64,000 nt of DNA from CAYIHX01 sp964363305. Lineage in GTDB: Bacteria; Bdellovibrionota; UBA1018. Position 1 is the first letter of the stretch, and the number at the start of each line of letters is the position of its first letter. Shown here in pieces: positions 26,821 to 34,964 of this stretch. The stretch spans positions 1 to 64,000 of the forward strand of contig CAYIHX010000008.1 of NCBI GenBank assembly GCA_964363305.1, in the 5' to 3' direction. The notes beneath the pieces were generated by a model. That model did no database searches. It was given only the letters and a program-made list of their open reading frames with translations, and was not told the DNA's origin. Position numbers and translations under genes: made by a program.

Positions 26821-27070
26821 GGTCGAGCCATTTTTTCGGGATTTTCTTGACTCGTCCAGCTCTGAAGTCTGCAACCGATCCCTTGAGTATTTGGATGAGC
26901 TTAGCGTCTTCCGCGGAAACGACCTGTTGCGGGACCAGTTTGATGGTTCCGTCCTTTTCACGCTCCCAGGTAAACGAATCTACGCCATCGCAAATTTCCT
27001 TCGGGAGCGTGATGCGATTCCGAGCATCGAGATCGAGTAGGTTTTTTTCTTTTTTGGCTGCACTTCTCAT
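26801..27070 (-). CDS. AbrB/MazE-type antitoxin
   Basis: 89 aa. The N-terminal half carries the swapped-hairpin DNA-binding signature DARNRITLPKEI of SpoVT/AbrB proteins; the C-terminal half (VSAEDAKLIQILKGSVADFR) would bind the toxin. GGGAG is within five bases of ATG 27070 and a strong promoter ends six bases upstream. Expected to autoregulate; the adjacent near-palindromic sequences are candidate operators. Confidence 0.75.
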   Translation of the reverse strand: MRSAAKKEKNLLDLDARNRITLPKEICDGVDSFTWEREKDGTIKLVPQQVVSAEDAKLIQILKGSVADFRAGRVKKIPKKWLDHDDEIL

Positions 27071-27076
27071 GCTCCC

Positions 27077-27105
27077 ATTTTACCCATTTGTACCAATAGT
27101 GTCAA
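27077..27105 (-). promoter_or_regulatory. Sigma-70 promoter of the toxin-antitoxin operon
   Basis: On the minus strand TTGACA (27105-27100) is followed by a 17-bp spacer and TAAAAT (27082-27077). The -10 box ends six bases before the antitoxin ATG at 27070, so transcription should start at or within a base or two of the start codon, giving a leaderless or nearly leaderless mRNA. Confidence 0.75.
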
Positions 27106-27130
27106 TGTGCCCAGTGGGCCCGGGTGAGGA

Positions 27131-27825
27131 TTATTGCATCTGCTGGTAGCGCTGGTGCAGCATCTGAAGATGCTGCCGAGAGCACGCTTCGGCTGGCGCT
27201 TCGGTGCGCGCAACACAATCTTCGACCCAGCGTTGACCGTAATTTTCCATATAGGCTTCTCCGGCTTCATCGCCATTTCGCCGCCGGGTGTACTCTTGCA
27301 CCTGGATCGCTTCCATCAGATTCGGGAGTTCGGAGGATGCGGGCTCAACATGGCTAAAGGTAGGAACGGCTCCCGCACGTTCGTTGACTACGAAGCGCCG
27401 CAGCTCTACCCACGGACCTTCGCAGTGAATGAAGTACCGCCCGCTTGGCAGCCGTTATTTGCGACTGAAGGAGTGCTTGCGCACTGAGTGACGCCACCGG
27501 AAACGGGGCGAGAAAGCCTCATGGTCGAGCAGGCTTCTCGGACATAAGGCGGGTGATCGTCGGAATAAGGCCAACTTCGATCTCCGCAGTAATAAGCGGC
27601 GTCGTACACGGGTGCTTCAGTGGATTCAATGGGCCTGTTTTCTACGGCATAATGGAAGCAGTCATAGTAGCCTCGCGCGAGAAATAGGGGGTTCTCACAG
27701 GTGGTTGGGGGGAGTTGCCCCTTTCTGACGCATTCGATCACTCGAGCGTTGGCCGGGGCGGCCATTGCGAGTGTGCTCAAGGCGAGGAAAGAAAATTGAT
27801 AGAGGCGACGTAATTTCAAGCTCAT
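27131..27825 (-). pseudogene. Secreted Cys-containing protein broken by a frameshift
   Basis: The first part, 27825-about 27455, has a signal peptide (FSFLALSTLAMAAPANA) and a mature region with CVRKGQLPPTTCENP, YYDCFHYAVE and AYYCGDRSWPY. The same minus strand then continues in another frame from about 27460 (RLPSGRYFIHCEGPWVELRR ... QRWVEDCVART) to a stop at 27131. The joint lies around 27450-27462; a missing base there would give one protein of about 230 aa. Function unrecognised. As sequenced, translation stops at 27406. Confidence 0.6.
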
Positions 27826-27975
27826 AGGGTTCCTGACTCTGGGTGTAGCGGGGATGTCAAATCGATTTCGCTCCTTCGGAAGTGAGATGAATCTTTTCGA
27901 GAGTCAGAATGGGTTTACCTTCCTTATGTTGCCCTAATAGTTGCCCTGCTACATGCTTGGTCAGCATGGAGTGAA

Positions 27976-27995
27976 ACCTTCGGCGAAGGTGGAGG
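27976..27995 (+). promoter_or_regulatory. Hairpin abutting the hicB ribosome-binding site
   Basis: ACCTTC-GGC-GAAGGT (27976-27990) is followed directly by GGAGG (27991-27995), five bases before ATG 28000. The stem is 6 bp and could modulate ribosome access. Confidence 0.45.
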
Positions 27996-27999
27996 ATCG

Positions 28000-28227
28000 A
28001 TGAAAAAGAAGAGCGTAAAGAAAAGAGAGTTCAACGTCGTGATCGAGCGCGATTTGGACGGCTACTTTGTCGCCAGCGTTCCCGAGCTTCATGGATGCCA
28101 CACCCAAGCCAAGTCTCTCGACGCGCTCATGAAGCGCGTACGCGAAGCGATTGAACTCTGCCTTGAAGAGCAAGGTGACTCCGGCGCAGGTTTTGAGTTC
28201 GTCGGCGTGCAACGCATTGCCGTTTGA
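28000..28227 (+). CDS. HicB-family antitoxin-like protein (orphan)
   Basis: 75 aa. HicB N-terminal domain: FNVVIERDLDGYFVASVPELHGCHTQAKSLDALMKRVREAIELCLEE, ending in the family's FVGVQRIAV. HicB normally neutralises the HicA mRNase. No hicA-like ORF lies on either side (about 170 bp upstream and 95 bp downstream carry nothing suitable), so this is a solitary antitoxin or a regulator. Good Shine-Dalgarno GGAGG. Confidence 0.85.
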   Translation: MKKKSVKKREFNVVIERDLDGYFVASVPELHGCHTQAKSLDALMKRVREAIELCLEEQGDSGAGFEFVGVQRIAV

Positions 28228-28321
28228 TGATGGCTGCGTGTGAGGCCTATCGGAAGATGCTGCAGCGAACACGCTTCGGCCCACGCTGGACGGCAAACCG
28301 CCGCCGAGATTCGGACGAACG

Positions 28322-28831
28322 ATGGGAGCACTGTTTTCGTTCGAGGGCAGAGTGTTTTCAAGAAATCGCGCAGTACTGAGCTCGCACCCCGATTTCCTAC
28401 TCATGGCTCCGCGAGACAAGATTCTTACGCTGCTCAAGTATACGCAAAGGAATGTTCCATGGACCAAAGCCGCTCAATCAGCGGAAAACGCAGGCTTGTC
28501 GACATTCAGTGATATCGTCTGCGCGGGAGCGGGAGTCTGTCGGCATAACTCGAATCTTCTTGCGACCACGCTATCGGAAGCCGGTTTTCCCACACGGTTG
28601 GTGAGATATCTGCCTGAAGGTCAAGACGGGCATGCCTGGATGGAGGTTGATATGCGCATGTTGGACGGATCAGTTCAGACCTACGTTGTCGATCCGAGCA
28701 ACGGATAGTTTGCTGAGCCGATGTGGAAGGTAAAACAGATTGTCGCCAAAGACCCAAATTCTTTTGCGGCCAAGTGGTATCTACGGGCCGCACGCGTTTA
28801 CCTCACCCCGGATACGCAAGGAGCGGATTGA
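28322..28831 (+). pseudogene. Transglutaminase-like (papain-fold) gene with in-frame stop
   Basis: ATG 28322 opens 128 aa to TAG 28706-28708, after which the same frame continues with 40 coherent residues (MWKVKQIVAKDPNSFAAKWY...) to TGA 28829-28831. The catalytic triad of transglutaminase-like cysteine proteases is visible: Cys in GAGVCRHNSNLLATTL, His in DGHAWMEV, Asp in YVVDPSNG. The frame is also open upstream to 28244 with plausible coding sequence (PTLDGKPPPRFGRT), so the 5' end may be missing. It lacks a clear Shine-Dalgarno. Confidence 0.65.
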
Positions 28832-28858
28832 ACTCGAGACTGGGTCTGACAGAACTGT

Positions 28859-28885
28859 TGTCAATTTTGCCGTCAAAATGACAAT
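28859..28885. terminator. Hairpin between the transglutaminase remnant and bfd
   Basis: TTGTCAATTTTGCCGTCAAAATGACAA is an almost perfect inverted repeat followed on the plus strand by TAGCTTTTT. It lies between two convergent 3' ends and may terminate transcription. Confidence 0.45.
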
Positions 28886-28892
28886 AGCTTTT

Positions 28893-29060
28893 TCATTCGA
28901 CTGCCTCGCTGATCAATCGCTCGAGGTCCTGAACGCAGCTTCCGCAGCTGGTTCCGGCTTTGCACTTCTGCTGGCACTCCGAAAGCGAGCAGATCTGCCC
29001 TTCGCTTGCCATTTTCGCGATGTCCCGGTCAGAAATTCGGAAGCACATGCAGACGATCAT
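28893..29060 (-). CDS. bfd: Bacterioferritin-associated ferredoxin-like [2Fe-2S] protein
   Basis: 55 aa from ATG 29060, preceded by GAAGGGA. [2Fe-2S] ligands C4-x-C6 and C39-x-x-C42 match the Bfd pattern, with MIVCMCFRISDRDI at the N-terminus; three further Cys (24, 29, 33) are extra. Bfd reduces bacterioferritin to release stored iron. bfr is 3.6 kb away. A Fur-box-like site overlaps its promoter region, so it is probably induced by iron starvation. Confidence 0.85.
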   Translation of the reverse strand: MIVCMCFRISDRDIAKMASEGQICSLSECQQKCKAGTSCGSCVQDLERLISEAVE

Positions 29061-29078
29061 AATTCCCTTCAGGATAAC

Positions 29079-29097
29079 GGTAATGATAACGATTATC
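29079..29097 (-). promoter_or_regulatory. Fur-box-like operator upstream of bfd
   Basis: On the minus strand GATAATCGTTATCATTACC matches the 19-bp Fur consensus GATAATGATAATCATTATC at 15 positions. It lies 19-37 bp upstream of the bfd ATG, next to TTGAAA (-35 candidate). Repression by Fur-iron is the natural reading. Confidence 0.7.
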
Positions 29098-29129
29098 AAT
29101 ATTTTATTTCAAGGGCCCTCTCTTTGCTC

Positions 29130-29433
29130 CTGGGACAGGTGGGGCTCCGCAGCCATCGTTGCGGAGGGAGCAATGGGGCGTCGGCCTGGGATGGGTGAGT
29201 GGCTCGTGATCCACGTGCGGGGAAACTCATCGAACGTGGTGGCGAAGAACCTGGCGCGGGCCGCAGAACGAGCCGCGGCGCGCCACGCGGCGGCGCGGAC
29301 CGATTTGACGGGAGTCGCGGCCAGGCTGGAATTTGGGTGGCGCGGAACTCAGCAAGTAGCGCGGGTGGTGGCGCGGCCCGAGCCAAAGAATTGAGTGCAG
29401 ATCGCTCCGCGACCAGAAATTTTTCTTATGCAG
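29130..29433 (-). repeat. Dispersed repeat, copy B, upstream of the HNH endonuclease gene
   Basis: The reverse complement aligns with window bases 1-240: identical first 18 bases (29433-29416), then shared blocks GCGCCGCCGCGTGGCGC, GTTCTTCGCC and TCCCAGGCCGACG in the same order. The middle differs, including the absence of the 12-bp tandem units. The unit ends about 180 bp before the HNH gene. Together they may form a repeat-plus-endonuclease mobile unit. Confidence 0.75.
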
Positions 29434-29616
29434 ATTTTTTTGTTGACGGTTTACCAGCCTATAGATGACCAGAGGCCGACACCGCGCCGCGCATGTGCCC
29501 GTTATACGCTCCAATTTTCGTTTTACGGCGTTTGAAACGGCGCGGAGACTTTTTTGAAGGTCGGCCTCTTTTGGGTTCGCTGGCGAGCCCGCCAGGTGCC
29601 CCGAAAAACCGGGTGT

Positions 29617-30606
29617 ATGTGTGTGCGCATGACTACGCAAAAACCCTTCAAACACCTTTCTGATTCTGAATTGCTGACCGAAACGCGGCAGCGCTGCGCG
29701 GAGGAGCGCCGACTGACGCTCCAGATTCTCCACCTGCTGCGCGAGATTGAAGAACGCGCCGTGTTTGCGCGTACGCATTCTTCGCTTTTCGATTTCTGCG
29801 TGAAAGAGCTTCGCTTTTCAGAAGACCAAGCACATCGCCGAATTTCGGCCATGCGCCAACTTCGCGACGTGCCCGAGCTAGAAGAGCAGGTGGCCACGGG
29901 CGAAATCAAACTCTCGCAGCTCGCCCAGGTGCGCACGTTCGTGCGCGCGGAAAAGAAAGAAGCCGGACGAATCGTCTCCCGCGAAGAAACGCGCGCCCTC
30001 CTCACGTCGCTCGCCGGGCGATCAACGCGCGAGACCGAGCGGGTCCTTCTCGAAAAGTCTCCGGCCCTGGCCGAGCGAAGAAGAACTGAAGAACGTATCC
30101 GCGCCGTGGCGCCGACTCTCTCGGAAGTTCGCTTCACGGCGGACGACGAGCTGCTCGCTCTGATTCAAGAAGCCAAAAATCTGGTCGCGCACAACGCGGA
30201 TTTGAATCCGAGCTTGGCGCCGATTCTCAAGAAGGCGCTCGCGGTTTGGGTGGGGCAGCTGAAGAAAAAGAAGGGACTGGGCGAGGCGATTACTCAGGGA
30301 GAAACCCCGGCCGAGAGCAAAGGCGAAAGAGCGGGGAGTCGGACTGCGCCAGAAACATCTCCATGTTCCTTGTTGCGCACAGTCGAATCAGTGGGTTCGA
30401 CATCCGACCAAAGTTCGGACGAGGGAGTTCCGCTTCGTGGCACCCATTTGGGAATCTCACCCGCAGCGCCGCGATGCGAGTCCCGGCACGCACTCGAGAT
30501 TCATCACCTCGCGCCGTTTGCACGCGGGGGCGCGCGCACAGCAGAGAACCTCATCCTCGCCTGTCGTGCGCATAACGCCGCCGAAGGACGCTGGGAATTC
30601 GGTTGA
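29617..30606 (+). CDS. HNH endonuclease of the repeated bdellovibrio-type family
   Basis: About 329 aa; starts at ATG 29617 or ATG 29629, both inside a longer open frame from 29554. The N-terminal 200 residues are charged helices (LLTETRQRCAEERRLTLQIL, FSEDQAHRRISAMRQLRDVP) as in DUF222-like HNH proteins; the C-terminus has the HNH motif LEIHHLAPFARGGA...ENLILACRAHN. Residues about 225-290, where zinc-binding Cys pairs and a conserved RFV-type segment are expected, are Ser/Gly-rich, and a +1 reading there gives RFVAP. This may reflect compensating frameshifts. Confidence 0.8.
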   Translation: MCVRMTTQKPFKHLSDSELLTETRQRCAEERRLTLQILHLLREIEERAVFARTHSSLFDFCVKELRFSEDQAHRRISAMRQLRDVPELEEQVATGEIKLSQLAQVRTFVRAEKKEAGRIVSREETRALLTSLAGRSTRETERVLLEKSPALAERRRTEERIRAVAPTLSEVRFTADDELLALIQEAKNLVAHNADLNPSLAPILKKALAVWVGQLKKKKGLGEAITQGETPAESKGERAGSRTAPETSPCSLLRTVESVGSTSDQSSDEGVPLRGTHLGISPAAPRCESRHALEIHHLAPFARGGARTAENLILACRAHNAAEGRWEFG

Positions 30607-30672
30607 GCCGCGCCGGGAGCACGAGCCGCTCTCTTCTCCCACCCCGGGCTGGCTGCCCCAATGCGCCCGCCG

Positions 30673-31512
30673 CTACTCCGCCAACCGCAGAATCCGCTGG
30701 CGCCGCTCGAGCACTCGTTGCATCGACCGGGGGTCGAGACCGTTGCGGGCTCCGATCGCGGCGAGCTGCTCGAGTCGCAGGTCCAGAATTCGCGCCACCA
30801 GGCTTGGATTGTCATGAACGAGTTCGGCTAGCTCTGAGAGGCCCGGCCCGCCCAGCGCCGGATGCTGTACTTCGAGCGCGGAGTCGCTATCGACTGCGAC
30901 TGAAACCTCAAGCTCATCATGCCGGAGTTGGTTCTTCCCGTTCCGGACTCGGTCCGTGTTGCCGATCAGGTAGTCAAAGAGTTGAAGCTCCGGATCAACC
31001 CCGGCGACCTGCCGACCCCGGGGACGATCATGGCGCGCCCCTTCGATGAAGATCTGAAGCGTTCCGGGCCCTAGCTCGGGGATCGTGCGCTCGATGATCG
31101 TCGGCGATCGAAAGAGGCGAAGGGCTCGTTCGATCTCGTATACGGCTCGGCCGACGCCCGGGCGATGAACCGTCTCATGGAAGGGTTTAAATAAAGCGCG
31201 TGTACCATCCGCCAGGGTTACGATGCGCGGCTGGGTTCGTCCGACATCGGAGATGCCCGCAAGTCTCGTGATCGAGCGGACGGGCTGGTCCCGAAGCCGA
31301 GCTTCCATCGTGCGGTCGATGGCGAGCGCCTCAGCATATTGACCTCGTCGCCCGAGACGCAACCCCTCGAGCTGGGTCGTCGCTGGCCGACGCAGCAGCT
31401 CCGCCATCACGAGCTGAATGCCGCAAGCGCGTTGACCACGGACCTCCGCCTTCGTTGCGGAAGCGGTTGTCAAGAAAATGGCGAGCACTAAGGTCGGAGA
31501 AACGCTCCTCAT
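30673..31512 (-). CDS. Secreted FAM20/HipA-like kinase
   Basis: About 279 aa from ATG 31512, preceded by GAGGGAG; the open frame extends to 31617. Signal peptide (LVLAIFLTTASATKA). Kinase features of the FAM20C/HipA/PI3K-like superfamily: Gly-rich LADGTRALFKP with the ATP-binding Lys (about 109), an EIE helix (about 126-128), catalytic LFDYLIGNTDRVRNGKN (D180, N185, D187) and the metal Asp in VAVDSD (208). Human FAM20C has LDFLIGNMDRHHYE at the equivalent place. A periplasmic or exported protein or sugar kinase is implied; the target is unknown. Confidence 0.7.
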   Translation of the reverse strand: MRSVSPTLVLAIFLTTASATKAEVRGQRACGIQLVMAELLRRPATTQLEGLRLGRRGQYAEALAIDRTMEARLRDQPVRSITRLAGISDVGRTQPRIVTLADGTRALFKPFHETVHRPGVGRAVYEIERALRLFRSPTIIERTIPELGPGTLQIFIEGARHDRPRGRQVAGVDPELQLFDYLIGNTDRVRNGKNQLRHDELEVSVAVDSDSALEVQHPALGGPGLSELAELVHDNPSLVARILDLRLEQLAAIGARNGLDPRSMQRVLERRQRILRLAE

Positions 31513-31610
31513 CCTCTCCCTCATCGGAGTCTTGTTCGTTTTTTCACTGGCCTTTCCTTCCATGCGGCGATTCAATCCGAAGGATTTCCATTTCAAGAGG
31601 AGAACGCGGC

Positions 31611-33764
31611 ATGTCATCCATTTTCACGGGTCAAGCGATTCAAGTCACCGAATTGAGTGCGGGTATTTTAGAGCTCTGCTTCAATTTGAAGGACGAGAGC
31701 GCGAACAAGTTCAATCAGCTCACGTTGAAAGAATTGGCCGAAGCGTGGACCGCTTTGGAGAAGAAGCATCCGAAGGGCGTTCTTCTGACGAGCGGCAAAG
31801 ACTCTGGCTTCATCATGGGCGCCGACGTGGCTGAGTTCACGGAAGCGTTTCGCATGCCAGAAGCGGAGGTGGAAAAGTGGATGTGGAGGACGCAGGAGCT
31901 CTTCGTCCGCATTGAAGACGCGCCTTTTCCGGTGATCGCGCTGATCAACGGGTTCGCCCTCGGCGGAGGCTTTGAGTGCGCGCTCGCTGCTCATTACCGT
32001 GTGGCCGTTTCGACCGCGAAGGTCGGGCTGCCCGAAACCAAGCTCGGGATTTTTCCGGGTTGGGGCGGCACGGTGCGGCTTTCGCGCCTGTGCGGCGCCG
32101 ACAACGCGATCGAGTGGATCGCGTCGGGCAATCACAACAAGGCGCAAGAAGGATTGAAAATCGGCGCGATCGACGCGATCTGCGAATCCCCGAAGCTGAA
32201 GGAAGTGGGCCTCCAGATTCTCGAGCGGGCCATCGAGGGCAAGCTGGATTGGAAGGGACGGCGCGAGCAAAAGATCCGCCCGCTTAAGCTGGCGCAGATC
32301 GAAGCCTCGATGACCTTCGAAGGCGGAAAAGCGTTTGTAGGCGCGGCGGCGGGCCCGAACTACCCGGCTCCGATCGCGGCGATCGAAGTGATGGCGAAGG
32401 GCGCGGCCCTCGAGCGGGATGCGGCGCTGAAGCTCGAGACTCAAGCGTTCGTGAAGATCGCTCAAACCCCGCAGGCCGCCAACCTCGTGGGGCTTTTCCT
32501 AGCGGATCAAGCCGCGAAGAGAAAAGCGAAAAAACTCTCCAAGGGAGGCGCTGAAATCAAGCTCGGGGGCGTGCTCGGGGCGGGCATCATGGGCGGTGGT
32601 ATCGCTTACACTTCCGCTGCGGCCAAGATTCCTACGGTAATGAAAGACATCAGCGATGCGGCCCTTGCGCTCGGCATGACCGAGGCCTCGAAGTTGCTCG
32701 GCCGTCGAGTCGAGAAGGGTCAGCTGAAGCCCGCTCAGATGGCGGAGACCCTGACCCGCATTCGCCCGACGTTGAGCTACGAGGAGATGAAGAACGTCGA
32801 CATCATCGTCGAGGCGGTGACGGAGAATCCGAAGGTCAAGAAGGCCGTCTATGCGGATGCCGAGAAAATTTTGAGAGAAGACGCGGTTCTCGCTTCGAAT
32901 ACGTCGACGATTTCGATCACCTGGCTCGCCGAGGGGCTCAAGCGGCCCGAGAATTTCGTCGGGATGCACTTCTTCAACCCCGTGCAACGCATGCCGCTCG
33001 TCGAAGTGATTCGCGGAAAGAAGTCGAGCGAGCGCGCGGTCGCGACGGCGGTGTCTTATGCTCAGGCGATGGGAAAAACGGCGATCGTTGTGAACGATTG
33101 CCCGGGCTTTCTCGTCAATCGCGTGCTGTTTCCGTATTTCGGCGGCTTCAGTCTTCTGATGCGCGATGGGGCTGATTTTCAGCGTGTCGACCAGGTGATG
33201 GAGAAGTACGGTTGGCCGATGGGGCCGGCTTATCTGCTCGATGTGGTGGGCATCGATACCGCGCACCATGCTCAAGAAGTGATGGCGGAAGGGTTTCCGG
33301 ATCGCATGAAGCACACGTTCAGAACTGTGATCGACGCCCAGTATGAGGCGAAGCGGTTCGGCCAGAAAAACGGGAAGGGTTTTTATTCTTACACCACTGA
33401 CCCCAAGGGCAAGCCGATCAAGTCGGTGGATTCCGAAGTGGCGAGTCTGCTGAAGCCCGTCATTCAAGGCGGCGGCGACATCACGGATGAAGATATCGTG
33501 TTGCGCATGATGCTGCCGTTGATCTTCGAAAGCTCCCGTTGTCTCGAGGACAAGATTGTCGAGCAGGCTTATGAGGTCGATCTCTCGATGCTCTATGGTC
33601 TGGGCTTCCCGCCGTTTCGTGGGGGAGTGTTGAAGTATGCCGATGAGCTCGGTGCGGAGAAGATGCTCAAGGCGGCGGAAAAGTATGCGAGCCTCGGAAA
33701 ACTTTATGAACCGACGGCTCAGATTCGCGAGTTCGCGAAAACCGGAAAGGGGTTCTACCGCTAA
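31611..33764 (+). CDS. fadB: Fatty-acid oxidation complex alpha subunit (enoyl-CoA hydratase / 3-hydroxyacyl-CoA dehydrogenase)
   Basis: About 717 aa from ATG 31611 after AAGAGGAGA. Domains: crotonase fold (about 10-190) with NGFALGGGFECALAA and LPETKLGIFPGWGGT; NAD-binding 3-hydroxyacyl-CoA dehydrogenase (about 315-500) starting at GVLGAGIMGGGIAY and including HFFNPVQRMPLVEVI; then two C-terminal dehydrogenase domains. It catalyses hydration and NAD-dependent oxidation in beta-oxidation. It ends TAATG, overlapping fadA by one base. Confidence 0.95.
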   Translation: MSSIFTGQAIQVTELSAGILELCFNLKDESANKFNQLTLKELAEAWTALEKKHPKGVLLTSGKDSGFIMGADVAEFTEAFRMPEAEVEKWMWRTQELFVRIEDAPFPVIALINGFALGGGFECALAAHYRVAVSTAKVGLPETKLGIFPGWGGTVRLSRLCGADNAIEWIASGNHNKAQEGLKIGAIDAICESPKLKEVGLQILERAIEGKLDWKGRREQKIRPLKLAQIEASMTFEGGKAFVGAAAGPNYPAPIAAIEVMAKGAALERDAALKLETQAFVKIAQTPQAANLVGLFLADQAAKRKAKKLSKGGAEIKLGGVLGAGIMGGGIAYTSAAAKIPTVMKDISDAALALGMTEASKLLGRRVEKGQLKPAQMAETLTRIRPTLSYEEMKNVDIIVEAVTENPKVKKAVYADAEKILREDAVLASNTSTISITWLAEGLKRPENFVGMHFFNPVQRMPLVEVIRGKKSSERAVATAVSYAQAMGKTAIVVNDCPGFLVNRVLFPYFGGFSLLMRDGADFQRVDQVMEKYGWPMGPAYLLDVVGIDTAHHAQEVMAEGFPDRMKHTFRTVIDAQYEAKRFGQKNGKGFYSYTTDPKGKPIKSVDSEVASLLKPVIQGGGDITDEDIVLRMMLPLIFESSRCLEDKIVEQAYEVDLSMLYGLGFPPFRGGVLKYADELGAEKMLKAAEKYASLGKLYEPTAQIREFAKTGKGFYR

Positions 33765-34957
33765 TGGGAAACACACAAATGAAGCTTTCAGATGAACAGA
33801 CGGCAGTGATCGTCGATGCGGTGAGGACGCCCATGGGTCGCTCGAAGGGCGGGATGTTTCGCAATGTGCGCGCGGAGGATCTCTCGGCTTCGATCATGAA
33901 AGGCCTGCTCGCTCGCAACCCCCAGGTGTCGGCAGGCGAGATTGAAGATGTGATTTGGGGCTGTGTGCAGCAGACGCTCGAGCAGAGCTTTAACGTCGCG
34001 CGGTTCGCGATGCTGCTCGCGGGGATACCGAAGCAGGTGGCGGCGCAGACGGTGAATCGTCTCTGTGGTTCGTCGATGTCGGCGTTGCATACTGCGGCGA
34101 TGCAGATTCAATGCGGCCTCGGCGATATTTTCTTGGTCGGAGGCGTGGAGCACATGGGGCACGTGCCGATGACTCATGGCCTCGACTGGAATCCGCACAT
34201 GAGTCACGTGATGTCGAAGGGGGCGGGCTCGATGGGGATGACGGCCGAGCTTCTCGCTCGGATGCACAAGATCAGTCGAGAGCAGCAGGATCAATTCGCG
34301 ATGCGTTCTCACCAGAATGCGGCGGCCGCGACGAAAGAAGGTCGCTTCAAGGCGGAGATTCTTCCGCTCGAAGGTCACGATGAGAACGGTGGCCTCAAGG
34401 TATTCGACTATGACGAAGTGATTCGTTCGGACACCAGCATGGAAGGGCTCGGCAAGCTCAAGGCGGTCTTTGATCCGCGCAACGGTACGGTGACGGCCGG
34501 CAACTCTTCCGCCATCTCCGATGGAGCATCGGGCCTGCTGGTGATGTCGCTCGCGCGCGCGAAGTCTCTGGGCCTTCAGCCGATGGCGAAGGTTCGTTCG
34601 ATGGCGGCCGCGGGTTGCGACCCGTCGATCATGGGCTACGGGCCGGTACCGGCCACGAAGAAAGCGTTGAAGCGTGCGGGACTGGAGACCCAAGACATCG
34701 ACCTCTGGGAGTTGAACGAGGCATTCGCCGCCCAGTCGCTGCCGGTGTTGAAGGACCTCGGGCTCCTTGATGTCGTCGAGACGAAGGTCAACTTGAACGG
34801 CGGCGCGATTGCGCTCGGTCATCCACTCGGCTGCTCCGGCACCCGTATTACGGGCACGCTCGCGCACCTCATGAAGAGCAAGAACGCGACGCTGGGCGTG
34901 TCGACGATGTGCATCGGCATGGGCCAGGGCGTGGCGACCGTGCTCGAGCGGGTTTGA
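33764..34957 (+). CDS. fadA: Acetyl-CoA C-acyltransferase (3-ketoacyl-CoA thiolase)
   Basis: 397 aa. Last step of beta-oxidation: CoA-dependent cleavage of 3-ketoacyl-CoA. Active-site Cys in VNRLCGSSMSA (about 95), NEAFAAQ, the GGAIALGHPLGCSG His, and the second Cys in STMCIGMGQG. Partner of FadB in the trifunctional complex; coupled to it by TAATG. Confidence 0.96.
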   Translation: MGNTQMKLSDEQTAVIVDAVRTPMGRSKGGMFRNVRAEDLSASIMKGLLARNPQVSAGEIEDVIWGCVQQTLEQSFNVARFAMLLAGIPKQVAAQTVNRLCGSSMSALHTAAMQIQCGLGDIFLVGGVEHMGHVPMTHGLDWNPHMSHVMSKGAGSMGMTAELLARMHKISREQQDQFAMRSHQNAAAATKEGRFKAEILPLEGHDENGGLKVFDYDEVIRSDTSMEGLGKLKAVFDPRNGTVTAGNSSAISDGASGLLVMSLARAKSLGLQPMAKVRSMAAAGCDPSIMGYGPVPATKKALKRAGLETQDIDLWELNEAFAAQSLPVLKDLGLLDVVETKVNLNGGAIALGHPLGCSGTRITGTLAHLMKSKNATLGVSTMCIGMGQGVATVLERV

Positions 34958-34964
34958 ACGGGCA

